Counted from the stretch's first letter, positions 30,748 to 43,985 are shown. The stretch: 64,000 nt of DNA from Eurosta solidaginis (GCF_040869045.1 NC_090319.1:361415739-361479738); one strand, 5' to 3'. A program made the numbers and translations. Notes: generated from the letters alone by a model not told the origin.

Positions 30748-31040
30748 GTGTGGTCGAAACGTGCTCCGCCTACTACACGGAAGGTTTTAGCTGCAACTCC
30801 CCGGCAAAAGTAACATCAAAAATTTAGAAAAAAATATTTTTTTTTTCAATTAGAAAAAAGTTTTTTTTAAGCGGGGCTGCCCTCGCCAGTGATTTGGCAA
30901 AAACTCCGAGTGTATTTCTGCCATGACAAGCTTTCCAGTCGGCATAAAACATGAAGGACCCGTTCCGCAAATTGTAGGGCAAGTTTAAAGGAGCACGACA
31001 TGAATTGGAAGAGAAGCTCGGCCTGAATCTCCTCGAATGT
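30748..31040 (+). repeat. tRNA-derived SINE, copy 2
   Basis: It is the same family as 44930-45282: tgtggtcgaaacgtgctccg head, then acatcaaaaatttagaaaaa, tccgagtgtatttctgccat and aattggaagagaagctcggc. The tRNA-like head is diverged, so it is an old copy. Confidence 0.65.
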
Positions 31041-31194
31041 ACATAGTTTGGAAGATACTCATATTATAAATAGCGACACGAGTTTCGATACGATACTATA
31101 ACATACGGATAGTTTTATTACTCGATACTGATATACTGGTATATATGTACTTAATACTCGATATATTTAAACCGATATTTTGGCTAAGAAGGCT

Positions 31195-31335
31195 TAGTGT
31201 GGTCATATTAAATCGTTCTTGCTATGGTCGGGATAGTACCTTAATGGTGCTTGTTACCGGAACGTGCCAGATCTATATCGGGCAAAGAACTATCTACATC
31301 GATAACACTCCCAAAAATCTTCGGCGAGTGTTTTT
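31195..31335 (-). repeat. ~380-bp retroposon fragment, antisense
   Basis: On the minus strand it reads cactcgccgaagatttttgg, gataacactcc-type and cggtaacaagcaccattaag blocks in family order. About 140 bp remain. Confidence 0.55.
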
Positions 31336-31569
31336 AAACAAAGTACGAGAGTAAAAAAAATTGTGAAATGTCAGTGTCCACGCCCCGTTTTTAGTTAATC
31401 TATCTCTATAATACTATTAATGCCATAAAACGAACAAAAATTAAGCAATCATATAATTTGGAGGCTCCACCCTTTTTATACCTCCCATTTTGTTGTCCTT
31501 CCGTCCGTCCTCTTCTACGTTAACTTGAAAAATAGAGATAAACAAAAAAATACCCCCGAGGATATTAAG

Positions 31570-31855
31570 GTAAAGCTTTTCTTTGAATTGACATCGTGCC
31601 ACTCTTTAATTTCTCCTACAAATTGATGGGACGAGACCGCCTCTGAATTGCATCTGCAAGAATGAGAAGCTTTTCATGGCAGAAATACACTCGGAGTGTT
31701 TTTAAGGCCAATGCCGAGGGGCGACCTCGCTAAGACAGCCTGTTACTAATTTAAATTTTTAAGGCATTTTGCTGTTGTTTTGTTCAGGACTTAACCCAGG
31801 CACTTCGGTGTGGTAGACAAGCACGCTACAACCACATTGCGGCAACCGCCGAAAA
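31570..31855 (-). repeat. tRNA-derived SINE, antisense copy
   Basis: On the minus strand the copy begins ttgtagcgtgcttgtctacc and runs to ccacgatgtcaattc-type sequence. The tatttctgccatgaaaagct and gaggcggtctcgtccc-like blocks match the SINE body. Confidence 0.6.
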
Positions 31856-31929
31856 AAAGATATTTTACCCAAACTTGGTACATGACTAACAATATATTGG
31901 TATTAGAATGTGCGAAATTGGATGATTAT

Positions 31930-32480
31930 CACGCCCAATTTTTATACTCAGCTGAGCAGAGCTCACAGAGTATATTAATTTTGTTCGCATAACGGTACCC
32001 CGTAACGGCATAAACTAATCGAGATAGATATAGACTTCTATATATCAAAATGATCTGGGCGAAAAAAGAAATTCATTTAGCCATGTACGTCCGCCCGTAC
32101 GTCTCCCCGTAAACACGATAACTTGAGTACATTTTGAGGTATCTTAATGAAATTTGGTATGTAAGTTCCCGGGCACCCATCTCAGATCGCTATTTAAAAT
32201 GAATAAAATCGGACTATAACCACGCCCACTTTTTCGATATCGAAAATTTCGAAAAACCGAAAAAGTGCGATAATTCATTACCAAAGACGGATAAAGCGAT
32301 GAAACTTGGTAGGTGGGTTCACCTAATGACGCAGAATGGAAAATTTGTAAAATTTTGGGCAATGGATGTGGCACCGCCCACTTTTAGTAGACAAAGCACG
32401 TTACCACCACGCCACTGAAATAATAATACTGAAAATAAACAAAATCAGTTCGACAAACTCCAATCCGGAACTGCCTTAGT
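31930..32480 (+). repeat. Interspersed repeat family A, copy 2
   Basis: It starts tttttatactcagctgagca and contains agatatagacttctatatat, cgtaaacacgataacttgag, aatttggtatgtaagttccc and two cgcccacttttt boxes. The opening matches the reverse complement of the family's own 3' end (ctcagctgagtat), a possible inverted terminus. Confidence 0.65.
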
Positions 32481-32484
32481 GCCA

Positions 32485-33480
32485 ATAAAATTAAAAAAAT
32501 TCCGACAAAAAATATTTTGATAACTTGATTATACTACAGTCAAATCTGTGCATTACAGCCCGGACTTATTGTGCATATCACTAACCCACTACCTCATATC
32601 AGACACAATTAGCCATGAGATTATGAGAGCTAATTTCGAATAAAATTACGACTATCCTCTTATTCGATGTGCATGCTCTTTCGGAGCTCCTGCTAGGCAC
32701 CTCTCTCTTATCCGCGCATGCTTATAACGTCCTCTGGGTTCTCGTCGGGGCACACACATCGCTAGCCGGCACGTGACTTTTGTTTACTTTATGTGCGAAC
32801 CCACAGCGTCAAGCAGATAAATAAAGCCAAATACATCTACGAATTCATACAAAGTTTTGTATGTAAATGTAAACGCATGCAGAGTGATGGTGTTGGTAAC
32901 AACAGAGATATTGCCACAACGTCTTCAGGCATTGTTGTTGTTCTTAGTTAATAGGCGTTGAAGTTCTGTTGCATAGTAACCTACTTTTGACAGATTTGCA
33001 CCGCAATGCACCGTCTACTAAAGAATTTAGGCGGACTGCATTTTATGTGCATACAAACTTACATATCAGTTATGATGTAAATATGTATGCATGTCCAGCA
33101 AATATTCAGCTTCGGCGTGCTGTGGTTTATTTGGACGAGCGTGTGACATGCGAGGATTGCGGTGTGCGTGCCCACCTGACTTCACGTATACATGTGCTGT
33201 CATTAGCCAAGAACAAATGCTGCCAGCTATTAAAATGAATAAGAACGTCTTACGTAAGCCTTACTTTACACGACTTGCTAGCTTTGACCATTGCCACTCA
33301 TACTGATGGGAATAACACACAAATGAAAATGGGGTCGCCCTCGGGATTGGTTTGTCATACTCATCTTTAATCCCATCGATGGTTAGTATATCACTCCAAA
33401 TAACATCAAGAAATTTAAATAAGATTTATTATAAGGGCTACCTTTTCATTTCCAAGTTGTTTCAGAAAGGGGACCAGTAG
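32485..33480. other. Intergenic DNA without recognised genes
   Basis: I see no family match and no coding signal. Short frames here lack any recognisable domain. Confidence 0.35.
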
Positions 33481-33499
33481 CCTTTCGAATCAATGCATT

Positions 33500-34650
33500 G
33501 ATGCCGGGCTTACACATCTCTCTTAATACACTATAAACAACTCGAATCGGCACGCATTAATGCCTTGTAAAAGTGAAAGGTATTTCACTATTGGCGGATA
33601 TAAACTCGAAACTGTAAAGTACTTCATCTTCGTTCACACACCCGGATTTCCCCGCAAAGCTTATATGCCTGTGCAAAACGACGTTCAGCAACACCATCTG
33701 CTCGGTCAGAATTGGGAAGGACCTCTTCGAACCGTTCGAAACTAACAACTCTGGAAAGAATATTCTATAAAAGCGTGCAATTGCTGGCGTACTTGGCGAC
33801 ATTGATATCATCGGCCTGAACACTTGCCCCGTAAGTTCGGCTTACTCCAAACTGGGAAAAGAAGCAGAAAGATGGGGTTGATGGTGAATGATGACAAAAC
33901 GAAGTAAGTGCAGTCATCGAGCAAAAAGTCAGCGCATTTGCGACTTTGCAACCACATCGTTGTTGCTAGCAATAATTTCGAAATAGGAAAATACTTCGTT
34001 TAGTTGGGCACTAGCATACACACAAACAACAAATCCAGCTCTGAAATCGCCCGAAAAATTAATCTTGTCAATAAATAATACTTTGGAATAGGTAGGCAAT
34101 TAGAAAGTAAAGGTCTCTTTCGGCAAACAAAAATCATGCTCTGCAAGTCACTTATGATACTCGTCCTGCTGTATGGTGCAGAAACATGAACCATGACAAC
34201 ATGATATATAGCGGCTCTGGAAGTGTTCGAGAGAAAAGTTCTTCCAAATATTTACGGACCTCTACGCGTCGGCGAGTACCGAAGAAGATTTAATGTTGAG
34301 CTGTCCGAGCTTTATGCAGACATCAACATAGTCCAGCGAATAAAAATGCAGCGGCTACGCCTTGTCATGCGAATGAAATATGATGCTCCATATAAAGTAG
34401 AAAGTATTTTTATCCGAACCCGCATATGAAAGCAGAAGTAGAGCGCGGCCCCCACTCCGCTAGAAAGACCAGGTGGGAAACGGTATAACCCAACAAAGAA
34501 ACTTAAAAATGAAACCGAGCACTTGTCATTGCTACTTTGGACTGAGTAGGCTATTGAGAAGTAAAGTCCTGTATCCACAAACAAAAAATCACACTACATA
34601 CTACTTCCCTAAGTACCGCTAAGGTAGCTCCTGTCCGATAACGATACCTT
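33500..34650 (+). pseudogene. RTE-type LINE reverse transcriptase C-terminal remnant
   Basis: Degraded RT pieces lie in order. LGDIDIIGLN near 33796 stands for the RTE box YADDIDIIG, so it has lost the first catalytic residues. The thumb follows, then LLYGAET near 34165, FERKVLPNIYGPLRVGEYRRRFN (34227-34295) and RIKMQRLRL near 34340. A separate piece CYFGLSRLLRSKVL near 34530-34575 belongs to the same clade but is out of order, so two copies may abut. The same family occurs at 48375-49680 and 54195-54640 on the minus strand. Confidence 0.7.
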
Positions 34651-34989
34651 GACATCCATTCTGCCTTTCCAATCCATGGGGAGATAAATACAAACGTGCA
34701 ATAAAACAAGCTTTTGCTAATCTATTAGTCCGGCTTCAGGTCAAAGAGAAACTGTACAATGGAAATCCCATCGGGGGTATCAGTTGACATTCAAGATAGA
34801 ATTGATAAAAAGAGCGCGGCAATTTTAATTCTACTTTACCAATCAAAAGCATTGGGCTCTGAACACCATATTTTCCTTTGCGAGAAGCTGTCAATTTTTG
34901 TAATTTCTTCAGGTATGCAACCGCGCTCATCAGAAAGTCTGATTTTCCTCCACGGCTGAATACTGCGTCCTTTGCCTTTTGTTCTCTAT

Positions 34990-36605
34990 GTTTATACTAG
35001 CAGAACCGGCAGACGTTGTTCTACCCTAATTTTGGGTCCCCCTCTTCACTTTTTCTTAATCCTTTTTTTCACTCCTACCTCCGTCTTTTTCGCTTCATAT
35101 ATCTCTATCTTCGTCTCAGTCCGCTTCTCGTTCCCTCTTTTCTCTTCGCTCAAGTTCTTCTCATTCTTCTTCATCCTTTATTGCCAGTCCCAGAGGGTGG
35201 TATGTATTATGTTCCAGTCACAGCCCATTCCGAGTATAAGTCCCAGTCCTAGTCCTAATCCCAGTCCGTCTCTGGTCTACTTCCCGGAAAAAAGGATCGT
35301 AAATACCAATGTAGGCAAATTTATATACCAAATTTCAGGCAAATCGAATAGGACGCATGTAAATAGGTATGTGGGTATAATTAATTCAAGTCTTTATTTC
35401 GGCTTCGCGTGCAAATTTACCAGTTCTGCCAGTTTGATGCGACTAAATCGAATATCACAATGAAATTTACTTTAAAACTTCCAGCAACAGTTTTCATTTG
35501 ATATCCATATTACACACACACTCTAGGGGTACCCGGGCCCACGTTTTGGCCTATATCTCGAGACCCTAGTTACGTAGCGGTATACAAAATATTCTGTACA
35601 AAAGCACACATCAGCAGCTTCAATTTGATACTCATAATGTAAACAGGCTTCCTAGTGTAACCCTGATCCACGTTTTGGCCTATATCTCGAGACCCTTGTC
35701 ACCAATAGGTATGAAAACTACCCTGTACTAAACTACTCATCAACAGCTTCAATTTGATACCCATAATACAAAAACACTTCCTAGTGTTACCCTGATCCAC
35801 GTTTTGGCCTATATCTCAAGACACTAGTCACAAATTGGTATAAAAATTACCCTGTACTAAAGCACTCATCGACAGCTTTCATTTGATATCCATATTGTAT
35901 AAACACTGTCTAGGGGTAAGCGGCCCCATGTTTTGGCCTATATCTCGAGACCCTAGTCATCCAGCGGTATGAAAATTACCCTTTACTAAAGCATTCACAG
36001 CTTTCATTTGTTATCCATATTCTATATAAACACATTCTAGGGGTACCCGGGTCCAAGTTTTGGCCTATATTTCGAGACCCTAGTCATCCAGGGGTATGAA
36101 AATTACCCTATACTAAAGCACTCGCAGCTTTCATTTGTTATCCATATTCTATATAATCACTGTCTAGGGGTACGCGGCCCCATGTTTTGGCCTATATCTC
36201 GAGACCTTAGTCATCCAGGGGTATGAAAATTACCCTATACTAAAGCACTCACAGCTTTCATCTGTTATCCATATTCTATATAAACGCATTCTAGGGGTAC
36301 CCGGGTCCACGTTTTGGCCTATATCTCGAGAACCTTGTCACCCAGGGATACGAAAAATATCCCGAATTAAAGCACTCATATACGGATTCCATTTGATACC
36401 CATATTGTACAAACACATTCCAGGATTACCCAGGTCCACGTTTTGATCTCAAGACCCCAGCAAGCACGGGATAAAAAGTATCATATGTCCTTCTCCTGGC
36501 TCTAAGCTACCTCTCCACCAATTTTCAGTCAAATCGTTTCTTCCGTTTTTGAGTTATAGATAGTGTAACTAACACCACTTTCTTTTATATATATACATAG
36601 ATGTA
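34990..36605 (+). repeat. Repeat element with polypyrimidine block and internal tandem array
   Basis: The element opens actagcagaaccggcagacg, then a 250-bp polypyrimidine-rich block (35010-35260), a short unique part, a tandem array (35500-36480) and an ending ttgagttatagatagtgtaa. A copy in the opposite orientation lies at 46990-47560 (its end reads tctgctagtaag). The class is uncertain; I see no transposase. A Helitron-like or LINE-derived origin is possible. Confidence 0.55.
35500..36500 (+). repeat. Tandem array, eight units of 127-129 bp
   Basis: The anchor gttttggcctatatctcgag recurs at about 35542, 35671, 35800, 35929, 36056, 36183, 36310 and 36439 (the last diverged), spacing 129, 129, 129, 127, 127, 127, 129. 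Each unit holds a ctaggggtaccc box and a tttcatttgatatccatatt box. Units 4 and 6 share gcggccccatg; units 5 and 7 share cattctaggggtacccgggt. This is a dimeric pattern of about 254 bp. Confidence 0.85.
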
Positions 36606-36719
36606 CATATGTATATCCTTCACCACTAAACAATCTGTTTAAAATTTTTGCCAAAATCGTTACGCTATGTCTGTAGACTAAAATTGGTAGGCGGTTGAGC
36701 GGGGTTTGCTCCGACCGGT

Positions 36720-36975
36720 TATTGATTTTTCATCAATTTTATATCGATAACAAAGATTTTTTTACCGACGAGTTATCGGTTTGTTATCGAGAAGTTAACA
36801 AAAAGTCATCGAAAAGCTATCGATATGGTTTAAAAAATATTTACTAGTTATCGATTTGTTATCAGAGGATTATCAACTTTTTATAGGATTCTTATCGATT
36901 TGTCTTTAAAAAGTTTTCGATATATCAAAAAATTGTCAATGTAATATCGAAAAGATTGGAAAGATTTTCCGTCAT
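36720..36975. repeat. TATCGAT-rich degenerate repeat
   Basis: About a dozen TATCG(A/G)-type motifs (ttatcgatttgttatc, gttatcgagaag, ctatcgatatgg) occur in 250 bp in both orientations. A shorter similar block lies at 63115-63250. Motif-dense repeats like this can arise from DREF-like sites or from a decayed MITE; no ends are visible. Confidence 0.45.
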
Positions 36976-36979
36976 CCCT

Positions 36980-38715
36980 TGTCAAATTTGGTTTGCAGAC
37001 AAACCGGTTTCGGCGTTGTGCCATTATCAGTGTCGATGTTCGTTCTGATCTGTTGTTGTCGTTTGTCTTGTATTTATAGTTCGTATCGATTTCATACCTG
37101 TTGGCAATTTGTTATCGGAGTGATTTGCTATCGATGTCTCATTGAGTATAAAATCGCATCTCTAACCCGACGCAAACACGTCTATAAAAAACCAATAAGA
37201 AGCCAATGTCTGGGCAATAAGAAGCCAACCAACTACACGAAAACATATCCATACCACTTGAAAATCCGGGCACCGGTGCGTATACGTGATATTTCTCTTA
37301 TTACTAGGTATAACGGGTTACATACATACCTACAAAAAATAAGTAAAAATATACTACAAACTGACTTCTCTTACAAAATCTTAGCTCTTGTCTTGGAAGA
37401 CTTTTGGTCAAATAAAATAAGTCTTATATAAGCTGCCAAATTTCATTTGGTACATACATTCGTACATATGTATGTACATACGTGTAAGTGTGCTCAAGTT
37501 ACAATGACTTGCTTGCGGTTGGGCAGGACATTGTACAAGTAAACCTTATCCAGTATGTTTTTGAGTTTGTTTATATGTCATCGTGTGTGTGTGTTTGTGC
37601 GTATTGTGATAATTGTGTGATTGTAATTTAAGTTCGTTCCTCACATATATATGTACATGAAGGACATGAATTCGTTCGGCCGTGTTTATAGTAATGTTAA
37701 CGGAAGTATTTGAATACATAATGACTACTGTCGTTTGTTCATTCTCTCGGTTATTCATTTGTTCGTTATGGAATTGATGCTGCTACATTTTCCGGTGCAC
37801 TGCTGCTGACGTATCCAATAGCGCAATGCAGCAGCCACGTAACCTTGGGATAACAATTACCATGCCTTTGCATTCCTCTCTACATATGTATGTGTTTGTG
37901 TGGAGTTCCATAAACATACACACATGCTAAATGTACGAGTTTAATGTGCGTTTGTTTGTTTGAATACTTGTTATACATGAGCCGCTCAGTGCACACGTCG
38001 ATTAACTCCACTTTTTGAAAAATTTTAAATTTAAGTGTCAAAGCCCTTGTTATAGTCATCAATTTTTATATTTATAATAACTTTCCTAAATAATAAAGAT
38101 TAGCACCGTTAAATGGCAAATTTTTTTGGCCATTGAATAATAAGTAATTTATTTCAGAAGCCATTTCGATTAACTCCATACTCTAATGTAAATCGTTTCA
38201 GTATCGCTGTATCTGTTCTGGCCGTGCATCGACGCTTACAGCTCCGACACATAAGCAGTTGTTCATATAGATGAATTTAACACATGCTTATGCATTATGA
38301 GTAGATTGCATGTATTTTTATGGAGAATGGTAGAATGAGCGATACTGGCGCCATCTGATATTGAAAAGTAGCCATCTCCCAAATGTTGTTCCAAGTAAAT
38401 CATAAGAAGAAGAATTTGACATTTGCTTTGGCTAAGAGTGTTGGCACACTTTGCAAGTGAAATTATTTTTCCCACTGGTTGGTAAATTTTCTTACATTTT
38501 TCGCAAATAGAAACTGCAATATAACAAATGAATACGACGCAAAATATGTTAGCAAGTATTTTTGTTGTATAGGGAGAATGTTTTTAACAGTGCTTTGCGA
38601 AATTCTGTATATGAATGGGCAAGGCGTAATAAACTTCAATTGCCAAGTCTGAAGTACCTTCATATTTACGAACGCAACATCTCGGTTGATTGTGGCGATG
38701 TTATTGGAATGCATA
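36980..38715. other. Intergenic DNA, with a short GT microsatellite
   Basis: A (GT)n tract lies near 37575-37592. No mobile-element match or gene was recognised. Open frames here are short and of simple composition. Confidence 0.35.
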
Positions 38716-38719
38716 TATG

Positions 38720-39760
38720 TGCGCTAAATAAAAATTAGTAAAATCGGATGACGAACACGCGCACTTTTAAAAAAAAATTTTTTAAGTCAAATTTTAACAA
38801 AAAATTTAAAATGTTTACAATATATACGTAAATTATGCCAACATTCAACTCCAGTAATGATATGGTGCAACCAGATACAAAAATAAAACAAAATTTCAAA
38901 ATGGGCGTGGCTCCGCCCTTTTTCATTTAATTCGTCTAGAATACTTTTAAGGCCATAATTCGAACTAAAATTTACCAATCCTTGTGAAATTTGGTGTGTG
39001 AATAGATTCTATGACGGTAATTGTTTTCTGTGAAAATGGGCGAAATCGGTTGAAGTCACGCCCAGTTTTTATACGAAGTCGACCGTCTGTCCTTCCGCTC
39101 GGCCGTTAACACGATAACTTGAGAAAAAATCGATATATCTTCACTAAACTTAGTTCACGTACTTATCTGAGCTCACTTTATCTTGGTATAAAATATGGCC
39201 GAAATCCGAATATGACCACTCCCACTTTTGCGATATCGAAAATTACGAAAAATGAAAAAAATGCCATAATTCTGTACCAAATATGAAAAAAGAGATGAAA
39301 CATTGTACTTGGATTGGTTTATTGACGCAAAATATAACTTTAGAAAAAACTTTGTAAAATGGGTGTGACATCTATCATATCAAGTAGAAGAAAATGAAAA
39401 AGTTCTGCATGGCGAAATCAAAAGCCCTTGGAATCTTGGCAGGAATACTGTTCGTGGTATTACATATATAAATAAATTAGCGATACCCGACAGATGATCT
39501 TCGGGGTCACCTGACCCACATTTCGGTCGATATCTCGAAAAATCGTCCACCTATAGAACTAAGGCCCACTTCCTTTTAAATAATCATTAGCACCTTTCAT
39601 TTGGTACCCATATCGTACAACACACATTCTAGAGTCACCCCTGGCCCACCTTGTTCATTTTGCTAAATGGTTATTTTCCCTTATTTTGTCTCCAAAGCTC
39701 TCAGCTGAGTATGCAATGTTCGGTTACATCCGAACTTAGCCTTCCTTACTTGTTTTCAAG
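38720..39760 (+). repeat. Interspersed repeat family A, longest copy
   Basis: The copy runs from atcggatgacgaacacgcgc through ggcgtggctccgcccttttt, ttaacacgataacttgagaa, ctcccacttttgcgatatcg and ctcagctgagtatgcaatgt to ttagccttccttacttg. It shares all blocks with copies 1, 2 and 4. No protein is encoded. Confidence 0.7.
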
Positions 39761-39769
39761 CCAATTTGT

Positions 39770-41105
39770 TCACTACTGCTCACACCCACGAAAATAGTCA
39801 ACAAGTATAGATGGGGGTTGCAGCAATGCTTTGTGTAGGTATATTTAAATGTGTTATGAATAAATAAGTTAATATATATTTATGTATAATTAACTTCAAA
39901 AAAAGTTACAAATTTCGGAAAATCCAGGAAGTTGATAGAGTACAGACACAAATTGTAAATATGAACTTTTCAAGTTTAATAAATGTAATAATTAACAAAA
40001 GATGTTTTTCCTAAATAGTCTACACATATCTTTTTGTTGCAGTGCCACACAAATCTTTAGTCTTTAGTGTAAGTGGCATCATCGACATCATAGATGAAGG
40101 GATTTGCAACTCCTTGTTTCGAGAGAGCGCTGTCAAAATGCACATTTTTGTCAATGATACCACTCCAAACAAAAATGAATAGATCTGAATATGGGGTTTT
40201 TGACATACATTTCGGCGATTTTATAGTTTCAGTCATTTAGTAAAATGATAGTCGTAAAATATTAATTTCTTTAAACTTATTTTATAATAATACGACTAGT
40301 TAGAGTTAAATATAAACAAATCTAAGTAAAATTTACATTTTGATTAAATTAGTTAGTCAAATATTGTAACGCATTTAACTGCGAGTGAAAACCAAATATT
40401 GTTTTGAAATTTGAGTAAATCGGACCTAGAATATAATAGTTAACATCATTTAGTGGATAGGACTTATCCTACATGACTGACGTTCCAGGTTCTCTGATTC
40501 TCTGATGAGAATGGACTGGTTGCATCAGGACTTTATATTTACAAAACCTGTTTTTAGTGATAACTTTTGAATGGGAAATAATATTTACCCTCCACCTTCG
40601 AACTAATAATATTTACACTAAAACAAGTATTTTCATCCTAAAGTTTACCGAAATTTTTGGCCTGTTTTTCGTTTTAGCTGGCACCCGCTTCAGCTGGCGC
40701 GATGTATTTATCTGTGAATGTTGCCAGCACAAATTTGTGATAAATCCCTCGTGAGAGCGTAAAAATAATGTTTCGTATCAAGTCATCTTTGATCGACATT
40801 CGTGCTCACTTCTATGTATGTATGTATGAATTTACAATGCTCGCGAACGAGAAGAGAGAAAGAATAACATTAGATAAAACGAACTAGAAGAACAAATAGA
40901 ACCGAAATCGAAGATCTAGTTCACTTGTTCAGTTGAGAGACCCGGTTAATTAAACATGTTCAGAACGAAACGACCAAACTCTATCGTCAGCTGTTAAAAA
41001 GAATGTGCTAAGTCAACCTGTCAATAATATCAATCTGAATTACTAGTCATTTCTTTGTGCGCGCATTTTATTTATTTATTTCATTCATTCAGTCTAAAAG
41101 TACAT
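39770..41105. other. Intergenic DNA without recognised genes
   Basis: AT-rich, apparently unique sequence. I find no mobile-element family or credible reading frame. Confidence 0.35.
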
Positions 41106-41112
41106 GCTGTGT

Positions 41113-41380
41113 TGTTGTTGTTGTATTAACGATAAAGACACTCCCCGAAGACTTTAGGGAGTTAACTGATGTTGATGGTCCTTTGCGGGATATAGATGCA
41201 GTACGTTTCGATAACAAAGCACTATTAAGGTACTAGCCCGACCATCTCGGGAACGATTTATATGACCACATTAAAGCTTCGAGGCCATCCCGTCCTCCCC
41301 ACCCACTAGTTCCATGACGAATTTGGGATCGCCAGAACCTCGGCTTCGCCACGGGTAGGTAAGGTTGATATCTGGGTATG
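41113..41380 (+). repeat. ~380-bp retroposon family copy
   Basis: TTG-repeat head (41111-41125), then cgataaagacactccccgaa, tagcccgaccatctcgggaa, cgtcctccccacccactagt. The copy ends near 41380 with gggtaggtaaggttgatatc. Confidence 0.65.
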
Positions 41381-41389
41381 TATTTTTTT

Positions 41390-42225
41390 TTTGTGAAATA
41401 TATAGTTTTAGTGTTATATTTCAATCATTAAAGGTGAGGAGGATGGGGAAACATATTGAGTAAAAAGTGCTAAGTCAGGAGAACAAATTTGTTTTGAGTG
41501 CGGAAATTGTTCTACGTCATAAAATAGCTGCTGGGTTAGCATACATGATTTTTATTTATCTTTTTCAAAGCTTCTACACTCAAAAGTATTGCAATTAAGG
41601 TATCCTCATTCACTTAATAAATAAGATTATTTTTCGTCTCCTGTAAAATTCGTAAAAGGTGACTTAGCACATTTTCACATTAAGCCAACGATATGTATGT
41701 ATATACGACTGGATATTGTTGCGACTTTTTATGCATCTTCTTAGATTATTTTTTTGTTTGAACCAAATAACATTTGCATACAAATAGTGAAAATGCGAAA
41801 AATGCTACATGTCTCCTATTTGTATCTAAATTCTTTAATTTTTGTGTGGTTGGTAGTATTTCGCTTAAGGTCATCAAAAAAGTTAATTAATGAAAGAAGT
41901 TCAGTGGCTTTATGTGATAGTAGGGCGGCTATAATTAGGCACTTTGTTGTTCAAAAGTTTTGACATGAAAGAAAGAAAAATGTCACGACCCTGCAAAAAA
42001 TGCGATTAGTCTAGGATGAATCCGGGATAATTCGCAAAGGAGGATTACGACCAATGCAAGTACAAAATTATTGCACGTACTTCGATTCGATGTATATTTT
42101 ATCCCTTTACACTTACTGTAAAAACACAAATTCTAAGGAAAATTATGTACTAACGTCTCGAGAAAACATTAAAAAAAATTATCTTCATATAAAAATGTCT
42201 TCTTAACAACTAAGGACCAAATATA
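41390..42225. other. Intergenic DNA without recognised genes
   Basis: No repeat-family match and no coding signal was recognised. Confidence 0.35.
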
Positions 42226-42236
42226 TATGTACATAT

Positions 42237-42472
42237 GGTAATAGTCTAGTTGAGGGGTCGACTGCTAATACGCGTCAAAAAATATCGGGAGAGGTGTCAA
42301 AAGACGCGTAGCACTTTTTTTTTTGGGGGTACACACAACAACAACCACATGAAAATCGCCAACTTCAACTGCAAATATCTCCGGACAGAGATAAAATTTT
42401 TCCTACCTTCGACACCTATCTCGATATTTTTTGACGCGTATTAGCAGTCGACCCCTCAACTAGACTATTACC
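42237..42472. mobile_element. 236-bp MITE, GGTAATAG family, shortest copy
   Basis: Ends are GGTAATAGTCTAGTTGAGGG and the exact reverse complement at 42453-42472. About 52 bp match as inverted repeat. Perfect 8-bp duplications gtacatat flank it (42229-42236, 42473-42480). The interior has the acacaacaacaaccacatga block also seen at 4370 and 2460. This is the cleanest copy and defines the family ends. Confidence 0.85.
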
Positions 42473-42484
42473 GTACATATATAC

Positions 42485-43165
42485 ACATATGCGCCAATAC
42501 CTTGTGTGGCATTTACAATACATATGTAGATCTTTATACAGATATATGTAACCAGTTAATAAACACATATATATTATGGTTCCACTTAAGTCAACAGCAA
42601 GAAATCTGTACTGCTGCAATAGCCGCCGAATTTGGCACATCAACTGTCAGGAAGCTGTAGCCGAGGGACGGCGCTTCAGTACGAGAAATGGCCAAATTCG
42701 TTTGGTGAAAGATCTCTCACAACAACTGCAATGCAGCAGTAATTTTAAATTTTTAATTTAATGCTGCATTAAACATGACAGCACCACGTCGACTTACCAA
42801 CGCGCTAATACAATAAACGACCCTCAAACGAAGCGAATCAGGGCGAAGAGACAAAAGTCAAAAGAAAAATTCAAGCAAAAGGCAACTTGAGTTCATTTCC
42901 ATAATGCAGCTAAAGACTTAGAGAGGCGTCTGTGATGAAATATATATGTTTATACTAGGGTGTTATTCCAAGACTTTCCAAATGCCATGAAAAACCTGTA
43001 CTAAAGCTTCAGAGTCTTAGGCTTTTCGGTTTTAAAAACGGAATATCCGATACTCCGCAAAAAATACAAAAAAGTGTTACTTATATTTTTGCAGCGTTGC
43101 TGGATTTTCAATTCAGTGCGAACCTGAGTACCAGTAGACATGCTCTGGCTGTAAACAAAAAAAAA
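42485..43165. other. Intergenic DNA without recognised genes
   Basis: No element or gene was recognised. Confidence 0.35.
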
Positions 43166-43169
43166 CCCT

Positions 43170-43480
43170 CTGAAATAATTTCGTAATGCCGTTAAGATAT
43201 AAACAATCAGTTATATGGGAGATATATGCTTTAGTGTTTAATCGGACACGGACATATACCAGCTCCTCAAATTTCATCAATATATCTCAAAAATTGTAGG
43301 ACTAGTTTGCCTTGAAACAGACAGACGGATATGTCTAAATCTACTCAGTTTTTTTATACTGCAGATTTAGGTATACTTATTGATGGGTCCATCTCTTCTC
43401 TTTTAAGGACTTACACTTTTTGCTTTCGGATCCCATTATATAAATATACCATTTCATTATAATGAAAGGGATAAAAGCAG
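43170..43480 (+). repeat. Interspersed repeat fragment with ATATGCTTTAG and ACAGACGGA motifs
   Basis: The run gttatatgggagatatatgc, then caaatttcatcaatatatct and gaaacagacagacggatatg resembles a dipteran repeat type that I recognise by these phrases but cannot name. It is non-coding. Confidence 0.4.
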
Positions 43481-43484
43481 CGTC

Positions 43485-43985
43485 ACATTCGATTTGACAA
43501 ATTTGAAAATTTTTACGCTGAATTATTTCAGCTCAACCTTCATCGATCTGCATCAATTCCATTTTTCATTTAACTCAACAAAAATATATGGAAAGTATGA
43601 AAACGCAAAAGGCAATTCAATTTATAACGTGGAGATACGAAACAAAACAACTTATCTTATGATCACTTGAGAAAATGTGTATTGTAGGCGTAGCACATTC
43701 AAAGGAATACAAAAATTACGCAGAATTTCATGCCCTAATGCCCTATCTTCATTTCAGTACTATAATATTGATGCATATATACCTAGAGCGGGGGATTAAG
43801 TTTAAAGCTTAAACATTTAACATTTATTATTTATTTAGTGTACTGCTTTCATTCGGCCATTGAACTTTTGCTTTGTCATAACTTTTCTTAACCCTTATAT
43901 ACAACTTAGGGTGATTGAGGCAATATTTATTTGTCTAGTAAAGCAATTTCCGATCTGTAATTATATGGAGGTAGTGTGCTGACTT
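43485..43985. other. Intergenic DNA without recognised genes
   Basis: No element or gene was recognised. Confidence 0.3.

Noticed and set aside
34972..35463. 163-codon frame rich in Phe, Leu and Ser
   Set aside because: It is translation of a polypyrimidine block in a repeat, with no domain.
35500..36500. CRISPR-like array of spaced repeats
   Set aside because: Units are contiguous and diverged over their full length with no spacers, in a eukaryotic context.
42573..42761. 61-codon frame starting MVPLKSTARN after a MITE
   Set aside because: No domain and no supporting splice or promoter signals.
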